Shown here: positions 54,310 through 63,156 of the stretch, piece after piece | How positions within the stretch are numbered: position 1 is the stretch's first letter | Layout of the letters: each line of letters opens with the position of its first letter | From: Laspinema palackyanum D2a | GTDB lineage: Bacteria > Cyanobacteriota > Cyanobacteriia > Cyanobacteriales > Laspinemataceae | NCBI GenBank assembly: GCA_025370845.1 | Contig: JAMXFF010000004.1 | Span: 62,001 to 126,000 of the forward strand | Reading direction: 5' to 3' | DNA length: 64,000 nucleotides | The notes under the pieces: model-generated | Seen by the model: the letters and a program-made list of their open reading frames with translations, nothing else | The model's database searches: none | Told to the model about the DNA's origin: nothing | Made by a program: the position numbers and the translations under genes

Positions 54310-54985
54310 ATTTTATAAGGAAGTTAATGAAAATATGATGAAAGATGTAACCGAAATTTTATAGGTTGATAACTTTATAATTTTGTTGTTTTAGGGGATT
54401 TAATTGCTTGTTAATTCATTCCCTATTTTCACGACTAAAATAACTAATAAATCCGCTACAAATGGTTGGCAAATTGTCTAAAATAGTTCGACTAACTTTG
54501 CCGTAAATTTTTCAGGCTTTTGGTAACCCTTCTTCAAAGCGCTTTTGGCCTTCCGAAAGGATTTGACGGGTTTCATAAATCTAGCCCCATTCTTCTTGAT
54601 ATTCGGAGTCGGCTTTCCATCGCTTAGATTTAGATGAGGATAAGAAGTTGAATAATTCCCTACGTTCTCCATTGTTTAAATCAATTCAGTTTTTCAAAAC
54701 CAGAGACTATCATGTTTTCTAAGCTTTGAAAATTTAGCAGATTTTTAAACTTTTAAAGAAAAGTTTCATGATATGAAATCGGTCGGTCACAATTTGAGCA
54801 ATGGGGAAAATTTATCCAGGAACTTTGGGAAAGCCATGCCACATCTCAACCGTAACTTTTTTTATTTTTTTGACGGAGAGCGCAAGTTTTGAAAGCTTTT
54901 ATATAAAATAATCTGGGGTTCGTCCGTCAATGACTTCTCCAGGCTTATGTTGATCTAAATCGCAGCTCACCGCATTATAATTTTA
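54310..54985 (-). pseudogene. Decayed ISL3-family-like transposase
   Basis: Minus-strand translation in shifting frames gives pieces in the order expected of an ISL3-type DDE transposase. They are: DLDQHKPGEVIDGRTPDYFI (about 54906-54965), VEMWHGFPKVPG (54816-54850), FPIAQIVTDRFHIMKLF (54761-54810), then YETRQILSEGQKRFEEGLPK and, after further breaks, an INKQLNPLKQQN segment like the INNKLKLIKR of ISL3 enzymes. Several stops and frameshifts interrupt it, so it cannot be functional. Terminal inverted repeats were not identified. Confidence 0.6.
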
Positions 54986-55265
54986 TAGTTAGCAAGCCAT
55001 ACATGAGTCGGGTATAAGGAGAAGACACGCGATTAAGACATTATTTAGCCCGCCTCCCGAGACAAACTTTATGTTATTCAAAATCCGCCGAAATGTTAAA
55101 AATTTCTATAAGATTGGTTCTGTACTACCTGAAACATCAGACTGGACCCCTGCCCCATTGAATCATACCGCTTATGTGCAAGGCCGGATTTCTAAGGTTT
55201 TCCCTCCCTGTTTACTTATATACTACATTTTGTCGTGCGTAATGGGGGCATAAATTTATCACCCC

Positions 55266-55295
55266 TTGACAAAGAGTCAACCAGTCTGTTACATT
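55266..55295 (+). promoter_or_regulatory. Promoter of the Psb35-like gene
   Basis: TTGACA (55266-55271) and TACATT (55290-55295) are separated by 18 bp, 41 bp before the start codon. The -10 box overlaps the HLR1-like repeat. Confidence 0.55.
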
Positions 55296-55305
55296 TATTT
55301 ACATA
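55288..55305 (+). promoter_or_regulatory. HLR1-like site (RpaB-type)
   Basis: GTTACATT-TA-TTTACATA is an exact match to the HLR1 consensus, two (G/T)TTACA(T/A)(T/A) octamers separated by two bases. HLR1 is bound by the response regulator RpaB, which controls high-light genes in cyanobacteria. Overlap with the -10 box would fit repression in low light. Confidence 0.6.
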
Positions 55306-55335
55306 AGTTCACAAAGGTTTACAACGAGGTTGACC

Positions 55336-55563
55336 ATGACTATCCTAATTGCTCTGTTTATCGTCGGTTGGGTTGCTGTCGCCTTATTAGGGACTCAAGC
55401 GTACTTCCGAGGCGAACAGTCCAAACCTATCCATGAGCGGAATTGGCGTTCTGAGTCCTTTGAAACCCTAGCTGAATCGATTACCGGAACTGATATCGAC
55501 TACAGCAAGCGAGTCCCCGCATTCGAGGTGGATGCCTATAGCAGCAGCAATCTACCCTCTTAA
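55336..55563 (+). CDS. Psb35-like photosystem II assembly protein
   Basis: The 75-aa protein has one transmembrane helix (MTILIALFIVGWVAVALLGT) followed by QAYFRGEQSKPIHERNW and a polar tail (ITGTDIDYSKRVPAFEVDAY). This layout matches small cyanobacterial proteins of the Ssl2148/Psb35 type, which associate with the CP47 module of photosystem II. The likely location is the thylakoid membrane. ATG 55336 has a GAGG 9-10 nt upstream; a TTG at 55330 would add two residues. An RpaB-type site in its promoter fits a photosynthetic role. Confidence 0.6.
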   Translation: MTILIALFIVGWVAVALLGTQAYFRGEQSKPIHERNWRSESFETLAESITGTDIDYSKRVPAFEVDAYSSSNLPS

Positions 55564-55681
55564 TCATTCAAGATAGAACATGAGACCCTGCTTCTGTGGA
55601 TCATGCGGGGTTCAATCATGAATAAAAAAGGGGAGGCACGGGTGTGTCTTCCCTTTTTGATGGCAAACTGCCCCGAAAACC

Positions 55682-57580
55682 CTAGGACCCGTCGGGTTTG
55701 TGAACCACGGAGGGAAGGCGGCAGGTGAAACTAGACCCCACTCCGGGTTGACTTTCTACGGTAATATTGCCCCCCATCATGTGACAGAAATTCTGACCGA
55801 TCGCCAACCCTAAACCCGTCCCCCCATATTTGCGCGTATATTTCTCATCGGCTTGGACAAACGGCTGAAATATTTTCTTGATTTGTTCAGGAGTCATGCC
55901 AATTCCGGTATCCGTGACGGTAAACACGAAGGTGGCCCCATCGGGATTCGGGTCTGGGTCTCCACTGGGAGTCACTGCCTCAATCCGGTCTACAGAAAAG
56001 GTAATTTGTCCATTGTGGGTAAACTTAGCGGCATTACTGAGCAGATTGAGTAGCACCTGCTTAACCTTGGTGCGATCGGCAGTCATTGTCCCCAGTTCAT
56101 CCCCATATTTAACCTCTAGTTGATTGCTATTTTTCAGAATTGACAAGTGGGTATTACTTTGCACTTCCGCAATCAGTGCCGTCATATTAAACCGTTCTAA
56201 ATAAAGCTTCGTATGACCGGCTTCAATTTTAGAAATATCCAGAATATCACTAATAATAGTCAGCAAATTCAAACCGGACTGATGAATTTGTTCTAAATCC
56301 GAGACAAACTCTTCTAATCCATCTTCCTGAGCTTGATCTCGCAACAGGTCACTATACCCAAGAATCGCATTCAAAGGGGTTCGCAACTCATGACTCATGG
56401 TGGCTAAAAACATACTTTTGGCATGACTCGCCGCTTCAGCGGCTTCCTTGGCCTGTTCTAATTCTAATTGAGTTAATTTATTTGCTGTAATATCCCGAAT
56501 AATTGCCAAAACTTGTTGATGACCGCTGACCACCATGCGGACCTCAAAATAACGGCGGGTTTCATTAATAAACCAATCATATTCAAACACCTGGATCTCA
56601 TCGGTTTCCAGGGCCATTTGGACATATTTTAAATAGAGACGGGCTAATCCTGGGGGTAAAATACTGTCGAGATTTTGAGTTAATAAGTCTCCGGCAGGTC
56701 GCAGGAGGGTATCGCCTCTTCCCCCCTTAAAATCCATGAAAGTCCCATCTTGACTAAATTGCAACATTAAGTCTGGAATGGCCTCTAAAAGGGCGCGATT
56801 TTTCGATTCACTTTGGTGCAACGCTTCCGCACGTTCCTCTAGGGTGGCGATCGAGGCTTTGAGTTGCTCGGTCATGCTGTTAAAGGATTCCGCCAGGAGA
56901 AACAACTCGTCATGGCTGCCCACCACGATGGTTTGATCCAGGTCCCCTTCGGCGAGGCGTTCAGTGGCGGCGGTCATTTCCTGTAAAGGTCGGGTGATGG
57001 AACGCGCCAGGAACAAGGCGAAGAGGGTGCCAGCGAGGGAGGCGCTCAAGGCGGCGATGATCCCTTGATTGCGAACTGCTGCCATTTTTTCCCATAACTC
57101 GGCAGTGGAGAGGCCAATACTGACGGCCCCTAGGAGTTGCTCCTCTCGGATGACGGCTTTTCCCGCAATCAGGCGATCGCGTTCCCATTCAAAAACCGTC
57201 TGGTTACTGTTAACCAGAATCACACCAAAAGCATCGGGTTCGGTATTGTAGCGCCAAATATCATCGCTATAGATATCGGCCACAATTCGTCCATCGGTGG
57301 CATAGATGCGGCCAACCACCAAAATTTGCTCATTGCCGAGTTGTTGGAGGATTTCTTCTAAAAAGTCAGCCTGTTGGTTCTGGAGTGCATGAGCGGTGGT
57401 TACGGCTAAGGTCGTCAGGACAATCTCGGCTTTATTTTCGAGTTCGCTGCGAAAGTTTTGTTGTGTGCGACGAAGGAAAAGCCCGGTGACGCTCCCCACG
57501 GTGAGGATCGCTAACGTTGTCATGGCTAACGCTAGTTTACTGGCAAGGGAAAGCCCTTTTTTCCTGTTAAAGATAACCAT
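55682..57580 (-). CDS. HAMP-PAS sensor histidine kinase (copy 1)
   Basis: The 632-aa membrane kinase has TM1 (about residues 15-34, ALAMTTLAILTVGSVTGLFL), a periplasmic sensor of about 135 residues, and TM2 (about 175-194). HAMP (RSITRPLQEMTAATERLAEG), a PAS domain (LLEAIPDLMLQFSQDGTFMD to VLAIIRDITANK), HisKA (FLATMSHELRTPLNAILG) and HATPase_c (NLLSNAAKFT, DTGIGMTP, YGGTGLGLAIGQ) follow. It is closely paralogous to the kinase at 58866. No receiver domain or adjacent response regulator was found. ATG 57580 is preferred to GTG 57589. Confidence 0.9.
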   Translation of the reverse strand: MVIFNRKKGLSLASKLALAMTTLAILTVGSVTGLFLRRTQQNFRSELENKAEIVLTTLAVTTAHALQNQQADFLEEILQQLGNEQILVVGRIYATDGRIVADIYSDDIWRYNTEPDAFGVILVNSNQTVFEWERDRLIAGKAVIREEQLLGAVSIGLSTAELWEKMAAVRNQGIIAALSASLAGTLFALFLARSITRPLQEMTAATERLAEGDLDQTIVVGSHDELFLLAESFNSMTEQLKASIATLEERAEALHQSESKNRALLEAIPDLMLQFSQDGTFMDFKGGRGDTLLRPAGDLLTQNLDSILPPGLARLYLKYVQMALETDEIQVFEYDWFINETRRYFEVRMVVSGHQQVLAIIRDITANKLTQLELEQAKEAAEAASHAKSMFLATMSHELRTPLNAILGYSDLLRDQAQEDGLEEFVSDLEQIHQSGLNLLTIISDILDISKIEAGHTKLYLERFNMTALIAEVQSNTHLSILKNSNQLEVKYGDELGTMTADRTKVKQVLLNLLSNAAKFTHNGQITFSVDRIEAVTPSGDPDPNPDGATFVFTVTDTGIGMTPEQIKKIFQPFVQADEKYTRKYGGTGLGLAIGQNFCHMMGGNITVESQPGVGSSFTCRLPSVVHKPDGS

Positions 57581-58865
57581 GCCGCTCACCTATGTTTTAG
57601 CCTTGGATATAACTCCGGCATTTCGACTGGACATCGACCCAGAGCAACTCTATCAAGTTGGACAGTTTCTGCAAACTGGGGGAGTCGAGCTTGGACGTTC
57701 TGACTGTGGAGTATATCGAGGTGGGGAGTATTGATCCGATCGCGGAGAATTGGCCGATCGCCGTTGGTCCTGGGGACTGTCGTGAAACTGGATGGCGAGA
57801 TGTCTTGGGACGATGCGGGTACGGATTGACAACCCCACTTGATCGCCGTGGCGATCGCACTCACCTGGGCGATTGTTCTTAAGTCGGTTTTGAACATGAG
57901 GTTATGGTTTGGGTTTGCACAGCGATGGTAGATTAAGAACTCAATGGTATTATGAAATGCTCGCCTACCGATGCCCTCAAGGAGCGATCGGGGTGCGGTG
58001 GATTGAGAGTCCCTGAATCAAAATTGGCACAGATGCGCGATCGCCACTCAATGAGCGTTTGAGCGCCACCGCTGTTTTTTCCCAACAAAGGGCGGTCTGG
58101 TTTTGACTAAGCAAACGGTCCCAGGAGAATCGGTTTGAACCGGATCTATCATTAGGGGGAAGACAACCGGGCTGCTTCACAAAATTTTTACTCATGAGTC
58201 ACTTTCTTTGGGCTACCAACCCGGTTTTTAGTCCTATTTATCTCATCCTGTAACGATGCCCCAGACGATCAACCTTGGCTCCGGCCAGCTTTGATGTTCC
58301 CGAATTCGGGGCGATCGCGAGTAGTTATGCTCACCGATTCCCCTGGATTGTCTCGGATTGGCTGCCCTTTTAAGTCAATCCGATGCCTCATACTTCCATT
58401 ACTCGATCATTCTACCAAATCCCTTGGACCCGATGTCGAGTCGCTCAATCCCTCAGTAATTTTACAGATTTTTTTTCGTAGACCAGAAAAATTTTCAGAA
58501 AAACTCCAGCTATTCCCTTAAAAAAGTGTTCCAGTCTGCTTATGAATCCTGGAACCTGAGACCAGGAAGAGGTGAAAATTTCTGTCATAGAAAGGAAATC
58601 CGGTGCAACCTTCTTTGGAGAATTCCCAGAGGAAACTTAAGGTAGGGGTCCCTCCGTAAAATCCACAGGAAGGATGGGGGATGGGGGTGATGGGGGGGGA
58701 GGGCGATCGCACTCCAAAATCCGCACCGGATCTCTGTACCCAGGGCGATCGCACAGGGGGGAACAGGGTGCGGTTTTGCACCGGATAGAATATTGTCATC
58801 CCTCCTCAAAGACGGGGCAGTTCTGCGTTAGAGTCCCTTGAGCCATCTCCCAGTCCCCCTTGAAC
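57581..58865. other. 1.28-kb region between the two paralogous kinases
   Basis: No gene is supportable. A 51-codon plus-strand frame (57579-57734) and minus frames (57597-57897, 57977-58195) lack family support. A diverged AACCCGGTTTTT-type repeat pair lies at about 58166-58228. As the kinases are same-strand paralogues, this may hold the remains of DNA from the duplication. Confidence 0.45.
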
Positions 58866-60827
58866 TTAATTATACTTTTCTACCGCCCAGGATACATTCT
58901 TGGGGGGTTTGACAATCACTGGGAGACAGACTGTAAAGGTCGATCCGCTCTCAGCCTGACTGTCCACAAAAATCTTACCCCCCATCAACTTGCAAAACCG
59001 TTGACCGATCGCCAACCCTAAACCCGTCCCGCCATATTTGCGGGTTGTCGAGGGGTCAGCTTGAGCAAATGCCTTAAAGATATGCTGCTTCTGTTCCGGG
59101 GTGATGCCGATTCCCGTATCTTTCACCCGAAAAATCGCATATTCCGTCGCGTTTACTTCCTCAGATTCCGTGGGAGAGTCAGCAGGAGAGAGGGGGGGAG
59201 ATTGAGTGGGCTCATCCTTGGCTGTTTTGTCCTTTCTAATCTTTTTAACGGACATAGAAATCATCCCAGATTCCGTAAATTTGGCCGCATTACTTAGCAG
59301 ATTTAACAACACCTGTTTAACCTTGGTGCGATCGGCGTACATACTGCCCATATTGCGCGGACATTGGATTTCCAGGCTATTGCCATTTTTCTGAACTAAG
59401 GGCAAAACTGTCGTTTGCACTTCCAACAGCAACGTTGAAATATCAAAAGTTTCTAAGCATAACGTCATTTTCCCCGCTTCTAGCTTAGAAATATCCAGAA
59501 CGTCGCTGATAATTCCCATCAGATTTTTTCCGGCTTGTCTGATTTTTTCTAAGTCGGAAATAAAATCTTCATAGCCCAACTCTTCCGCCTCTTCCTCCAA
59601 CAAATCTGTATAACCAATAATCGCATTTAGGGGAGTTCGCAGCTCGTGACTCATATTGGCTAGGAAGACACTTTTGGCATAATTCGCCGCTTCAGCGGCT
59701 TCCTTGGCTTGTTGCAATTCAAATTGAGCTAATTTACCTGCGGTAATATCCCGAACAATAGCCAGCACTTCATCTTGCCCGCAGACTGCAAATCGAGCTT
59801 CAAAATGGCGACGCTTGCCGTTGATAAACCACTCATATTCAAAAACTTGAATATCCCGAGTTTGTAAGGCGCTATTAACGTATTTTAAATAAAGATCGGC
59901 CAGTTCGGGTGGAAAGACCAATTCCACGGTTTTTTGTAACAACTCCCCTTGGGGTTTTAAGATGGTATCCCCTCGTCCTCCTTTGTAATCAATAAAGGTG
60001 CCATCTTCGCTGAATCCAAACATCAAATCGGGAATGGCCATGAGCAAGGCTACGTTTTTAGCTTCGCTTTGATGGAGATCGGCAGTGCGATCGGCCATGT
60101 TTTCAAATAGCTCTCGGAGGCGATCGCTCATGGTGTTGAACGAGTGAGTCAGCAGGCCGATTTCCTCATAAGCCGGAATTTCAATGGTTTGGGTGAAGTC
60201 CCCTTCCGCAATTCCTTCCGTGGCCGAACCCAACTGATACAGAGGTCCGGTGATCGACTGGGCCAGTTTGCGCGCCACAATCACGGCCACAAATCCAGTG
60301 ACCAGAATCGCGAGGAGTCCCGTGGCGATCGCCCCCAACATTTTCTGCTCTAACAGGGCCGTAGACAGCTCAATCCGCAGGGCAGCAACTGGGGTGCCTT
60401 CTACGATGACCGCTTTCCCCGCAATCAAGCGGTTATCCTGCCACCGAAATAGAGTTCGATTGGTCTCTAGCAGTTGGCTCACAAAGGTTTGGGCTTCTGG
60501 GCTTGCTCCAGCCTCCGGAGAGTCCTCGGCGAGCACTTGTCCGTCGGTTTGATAAATCCGCGTAGACAGCGCGATTTCTCGTCGCTGGTTCTCCTCCACA
60601 AGGGTTTGCAGAAACTGTTCGTTTCCTCCCGTGAAGGCATTACCGACACTAATGGAGATTGCCTCAAGTAACTGCTCGGCTTGTTGTTCGAGTTGTTTGC
60701 GAAGAGTCTGTTGCTGACTCCAAATCGAGATCGCTGTAATGGTCGCCATCGCGACAAGGGTTAAGGTCGTGACAGAGACGGTAAGCTGGGTAGTCAGGGA
60801 CCGTTTTTTTCCGATGAATTTTCCCAT
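58866..60827 (-). CDS. HAMP-PAS sensor histidine kinase (copy 2)
   Basis: This 653-aa kinase has the same order as copy 1: TM1 (about 16-33, VTTLTLVAMATITAISIW), periplasmic sensor, TM2, HAMP (KLAQSITGPLYQLGSATEGI), PAS (LLMAIPDLMFGFSEDGTFID), HisKA (FLANMSHELRTPLNAIIGYT) and HATPase_c (NLLSNAAKFTESG, DTGIGITP, YGGTGLGLAIGQRFC). A Pro/Ser/Glu-rich insert of about 30 residues lies in the ATPase domain before the G1 box. The periplasmic sensor is the least conserved part between copies, so they may sense different signals. No response regulator adjoins it. Confidence 0.9.
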   Translation of the reverse strand: MGKFIGKKRSLTTQLTVSVTTLTLVAMATITAISIWSQQQTLRKQLEQQAEQLLEAISISVGNAFTGGNEQFLQTLVEENQRREIALSTRIYQTDGQVLAEDSPEAGASPEAQTFVSQLLETNRTLFRWQDNRLIAGKAVIVEGTPVAALRIELSTALLEQKMLGAIATGLLAILVTGFVAVIVARKLAQSITGPLYQLGSATEGIAEGDFTQTIEIPAYEEIGLLTHSFNTMSDRLRELFENMADRTADLHQSEAKNVALLMAIPDLMFGFSEDGTFIDYKGGRGDTILKPQGELLQKTVELVFPPELADLYLKYVNSALQTRDIQVFEYEWFINGKRRHFEARFAVCGQDEVLAIVRDITAGKLAQFELQQAKEAAEAANYAKSVFLANMSHELRTPLNAIIGYTDLLEEEAEELGYEDFISDLEKIRQAGKNLMGIISDVLDISKLEAGKMTLCLETFDISTLLLEVQTTVLPLVQKNGNSLEIQCPRNMGSMYADRTKVKQVLLNLLSNAAKFTESGMISMSVKKIRKDKTAKDEPTQSPPLSPADSPTESEEVNATEYAIFRVKDTGIGITPEQKQHIFKAFAQADPSTTRKYGGTGLGLAIGQRFCKLMGGKIFVDSQAESGSTFTVCLPVIVKPPKNVSWAVEKYN

Positions 60828-60980
60828 GAAAATGATGTGTTTAGACCCGCCTAGACCCCACCTGGGAATGTCTTGGGGTTAAGACAAACAGTATGGGGCT
60901 TGAATTGCCTCTATTATGAACTTTTTTACCTTTTATTGCTCGACGTCGATTGACACCCTTGCGAATGGTTATAAGCGACT

Positions 60981-61010
60981 TTGACACCTTTGAGGTCAAT
61001 CTGTTATATT
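60981..61010 (+). promoter_or_regulatory. Promoter of the candidate small RNA
   Basis: TTGACA (60981-60986) and TATATT (61005-61010) are separated by 18 bp. The layout closely matches the promoter at 55266, including a shared GTCAA...TCTGTTA-ATTTATTTACAT block, but no protein gene follows on this strand. Confidence 0.55.
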
Positions 61011-61020
61011 TATTTACATT
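61003..61020 (+). promoter_or_regulatory. HLR1-like site with one mismatch
   Basis: GTTATATT-TA-TTTACATT matches the HLR1 direct repeat except for one base in the first half. It overlaps the -10 box, as in the promoter of the Psb35-like gene. Confidence 0.5.
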
Positions 61021-61125
61021 TTATAAACATTTTTCTCATATTTGGAAGAGTGACACAAAGTTTTAACGGCAACGCCCTTGCATCGGGGCGCTTAGAGCAA
61101 CCCTCTAAAGAATAGAGGGGTTACT
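61017..61125 (+). ncRNA. Candidate light-regulated small RNA
   Basis: Downstream of a good promoter with an HLR1-like site, the plus strand has no credible reading frame, but it has two hairpins: CGCCC-TTGCATCG-GGGCG (about 61072-61090) and AACCCTCT / AGAGGGGTT (61099-61122). The known RpaB-controlled cyanobacterial sRNA is PsrR1 (about 130 nt), a repressor of photosystem I gene translation. The length and promoter type fit, but identity is not confirmed from sequence. No strong U-run follows the second hairpin. Confidence 0.4.
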
Positions 61126-61201
61126 CTGCTCGTGAAACAATTCTGGGAGCATCAGGGAGTCCGCAAGCATCAGAGTTCAGGTTCGAGGTCCTTAAGGCCA
61201 G

Positions 61202-61405
61202 TTAACCCGAATCTCCACGGTTATCCGGTGGGGTCGGATCGGGGGTGTCATGGCGTCCGGAGCCCGGAGACTGGCGATCGAGCAAACCCGTCGCTTTCCA
61301 GGCCCAATAGACGGTAAAGGCCCGACCCAATTCTTGAAAGGCTTTTTCTAATTCCTCCGATGACTGAATCGGTTCTGGAGTAGTGGGGGTTGGTTGTCCG
61401 TTCAT
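61202..61405 (-). CDS. Small hypothetical protein, 67 aa
   Basis: The product has a Pro/Thr-rich start, a helical core (SSEELEKAFQELGRAFTVYW, AWKATGLLD) and a charged, Gly/Pro-rich tail. The helix resembles small uncharacterised cyanobacterial proteins. No membrane or signal segment is clear. ATG 61405 lacks a strong ribosome site. It may be real on composition grounds only. Confidence 0.4.
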   Translation of the reverse strand: MNGQPTPTTPEPIQSSEELEKAFQELGRAFTVYWAWKATGLLDRQSPGSGRHDTPDPTPPDNRGDSG

Positions 61406-61494
61406 GGTGGTAAATTCAGGAGTAAAGTTTAGAGACTTCTACCATCAGCGATCGCCCAAAAAATTGGTGTGATCCAACTCAGCGATCGCTCATT

Positions 61495-61573
61495 AGACTT
61501 GTTGCAAAATACCGTAGAGATCCCCCCAACTCCCCTTAAGAAGGGGGGCTTTTTAGAATTTTACAAGGGGTCT
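61495..61573. mobile_element. MITE-like element C (short)
   Basis: It begins AGACTTGTTGCAAAAT and ends TTTTACAAGGGGTCT, with CCCCTTAAGAAGGGG in the centre. It is a 79-bp diverged version of the elements flanking nanE. Confidence 0.55.
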
Positions 61574-61686
61574 ATTTATAAAGTAGCCGTTTAGGGGTGA
61601 GGGAAATAACCAACAAATTCGATTCCCATCGCCTCCAGTCGCGATCGCAATTCTTCTGAGAACTTTCCCCTTTGCCAATTTCTGGG

Positions 61687-61899
61687 TTACCTCCCCCCAC
61701 GCATCCAAGTCTGCTGGATCATCCGTTCTCCTAGAGGAATCGCATCGTTCTGTTTTTCCTCCCCGTCCTGGGATTGGGAGGGATCAACTTTCGGCTCCAA
61801 ATTGGGATTTTTTGCCGTTGTATCCCCTTCAGAATCGATAGAGTTAGGGGGTTCTTTGGCATTGGAAAAATCAACTGGCTTCGGTTCAGTTTCAGACAT
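61687..61899 (-). CDS. Small hypothetical protein, 70 aa
   Basis: The product is acidic and disordered-looking (MSETEPKPVDFSNAKEPPNS, DPSQSQDGEEKQNDAIPLGE), ending in RMIQQTWMRGGR. No family was recognised. ATG 61899 is preceded by GGAGTCTAACC. It has the composition of a real small protein, but support is limited. Confidence 0.4.
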   Translation of the reverse strand: MSETEPKPVDFSNAKEPPNSIDSEGDTTAKNPNLEPKVDPSQSQDGEEKQNDAIPLGERMIQQTWMRGGR

Positions 61900-62204
61900 G
61901 GTTAGACTCCGGGGATGTACATTAAAAATAAATCGGCAGAGAAAAGCGCTAAAATTTTGTCCCTTAAATTCTTGAAAAATCTCTCAAAATTGCTAATTTT
62001 TTTTAGCAATGACTGTATTTTTGATAAAAAATCATAAAATTTCCTCTACCCAGAGGAAGAAATGAGAAACCGGCAAAAAGGAAACAATAAAGTTGCCCAT
62101 AAAACAGCAGTCGGGCAGGTATAACCTGCCCGACTGCTTTCTCACTTACGATTTAACCGAGTGCCACACCACACTCCGCCCAACTCGGGGCAAAATTAGA
62201 AAAA
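61900..62204. other. Intergenic region with terminator
   Basis: About 300 bp, AT-rich. It holds TTCCTCT-ACCC-AGAGGAA (62041-62058) and the terminator of the beta-barrel gene. No gene is seen. Confidence 0.4.
62106..62138 (-). terminator. Terminator of the beta-barrel gene
   Basis: AGCAGTCGGGCAGGT (62106-62120), loop ATA, ACCTGCCCGACTGCT (62124-62138): a perfect 15-bp stem. On the minus strand it is followed by GTTTTAT and lies 67 bp past the stop at 62205. Confidence 0.75.
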
Positions 62205-62756
62205 TTAGAAGCGATAACCTGCACCCACCAACAAGCTAAAAGCAGATTGATCCGTATTGCGATAAGCATCAAATGCAACTTTAGCATCCCCAAACAGCAC
62301 GATGTTGTCTTGAACGAGTGCCTCCACTCCCGTGGCAACCGTTAAGGCATCTTGGTCACCCAGAGCTGTTTGTTGACCGCGTTCGGTGATGAAGGAATAA
62401 CCCCCGCCAACGTATAAGTTCGCGTTATTCGTCACAGGTACATCGAGAGATAACATCGGGACCAATGCTGCCGCATTATTATTAATCAAGGCCGATCCCC
62501 GCACCGATACGGCAGAATTCGGAACTTGATAACGACCCTGGAGGTTACCGCCATAGCTTTCACTGCCTTGTCCCTCATCCCAGTTGTGAACGTTACCACC
62601 CAGACCCGCACCGAGATAGTGACCCGCCATTCCTTGCTTGCCGGTGAGGGTTTGTAACCCTTCGGCATGAGCGGCACTGCTGGAGAGGAGTACCGGGATC
62701 ATCATCACAACGGACAAAGCAGACAGAGTTGCAACAGACTGAAGAATTCGTTTCAT
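62205..62756 (-). CDS. Outer-membrane beta-barrel protein
   Basis: The 183-aa protein has a signal peptide (KRILQSVATLSALSVVMMIP, cleavage after SSAAHA). Alternating strands follow (GHYLGAGLGGNVHNW, GGNLQGRYQVPNSAVSVRGSA, NLYVGGGYSFI, ALTVATGVEALVQDNIVLFGDAKVAF) and it ends in GAGYRF; a C-terminal Phe is typical for recognition by the BAM machinery. An eight-stranded OmpA/OmpX-like barrel is likely. No known transport function. It has a strong terminator downstream. Confidence 0.8.
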   Translation of the reverse strand: MKRILQSVATLSALSVVMMIPVLLSSSAAHAEGLQTLTGKQGMAGHYLGAGLGGNVHNWDEGQGSESYGGNLQGRYQVPNSAVSVRGSALINNNAAALVPMLSLDVPVTNNANLYVGGGYSFITERGQQTALGDQDALTVATGVEALVQDNIVLFGDAKVAFDAYRNTDQSAFSLLVGAGYRF

Positions 62757-63156
62757 AAAACTCGGTTGGTGAATGAAATCTTGACAACCGTTGATACTTT
62801 GACTGTAGGGGGTGACGGTGACGGACAGGGGAGGGGATGTGGAAGTATTTAAAGTGACTATTACACTGTCTGGGTGTCTCCCCGGCTATTTCCTCGCACT
62901 AGAACGAAATTAGCTTGCGCTGTCAGGATTGCAGTCAAACCGTCCCGGCACGATCGCCCGAGGGTATAACCCGGGAAAATCCCCCTAATCCAGACAGTGT
63001 TCAAACTGGCAAGTGTACTGGAACCCGTGGATGCCATCTCAGTCCTTTCCAGGTGCGATCGCACCTCAAGGAGAATTCTCTCACTACAAAAAAGTCGGTT
63101 GAGTTCCCCACATCCACTCAACCGACCCATCCGGACAAAACGCCGAAACCCCGCGC
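62757..63156. other. Intergenic region of 400 bp
   Basis: It contains the upstream region of the beta-barrel gene and frames on both strands at 62861-63209 that look non-coding. No repeats or promoters are certain. Confidence 0.4.

Noticed and set aside
57579..57734. 51-codon plus-strand frame overlapping the kinase start
   Set aside because: No ribosome site or family, and it overlaps the N-terminus of the kinase on the other strand.
57977..58195. 72-codon minus-strand frame
   Set aside because: Its first part is translated from a diverged dispersed repeat; no family.
61130..61200. tRNA-like T-loop (GGTTCGAGGTCC)
   Set aside because: No anticodon arm or acceptor stem could be paired around it.
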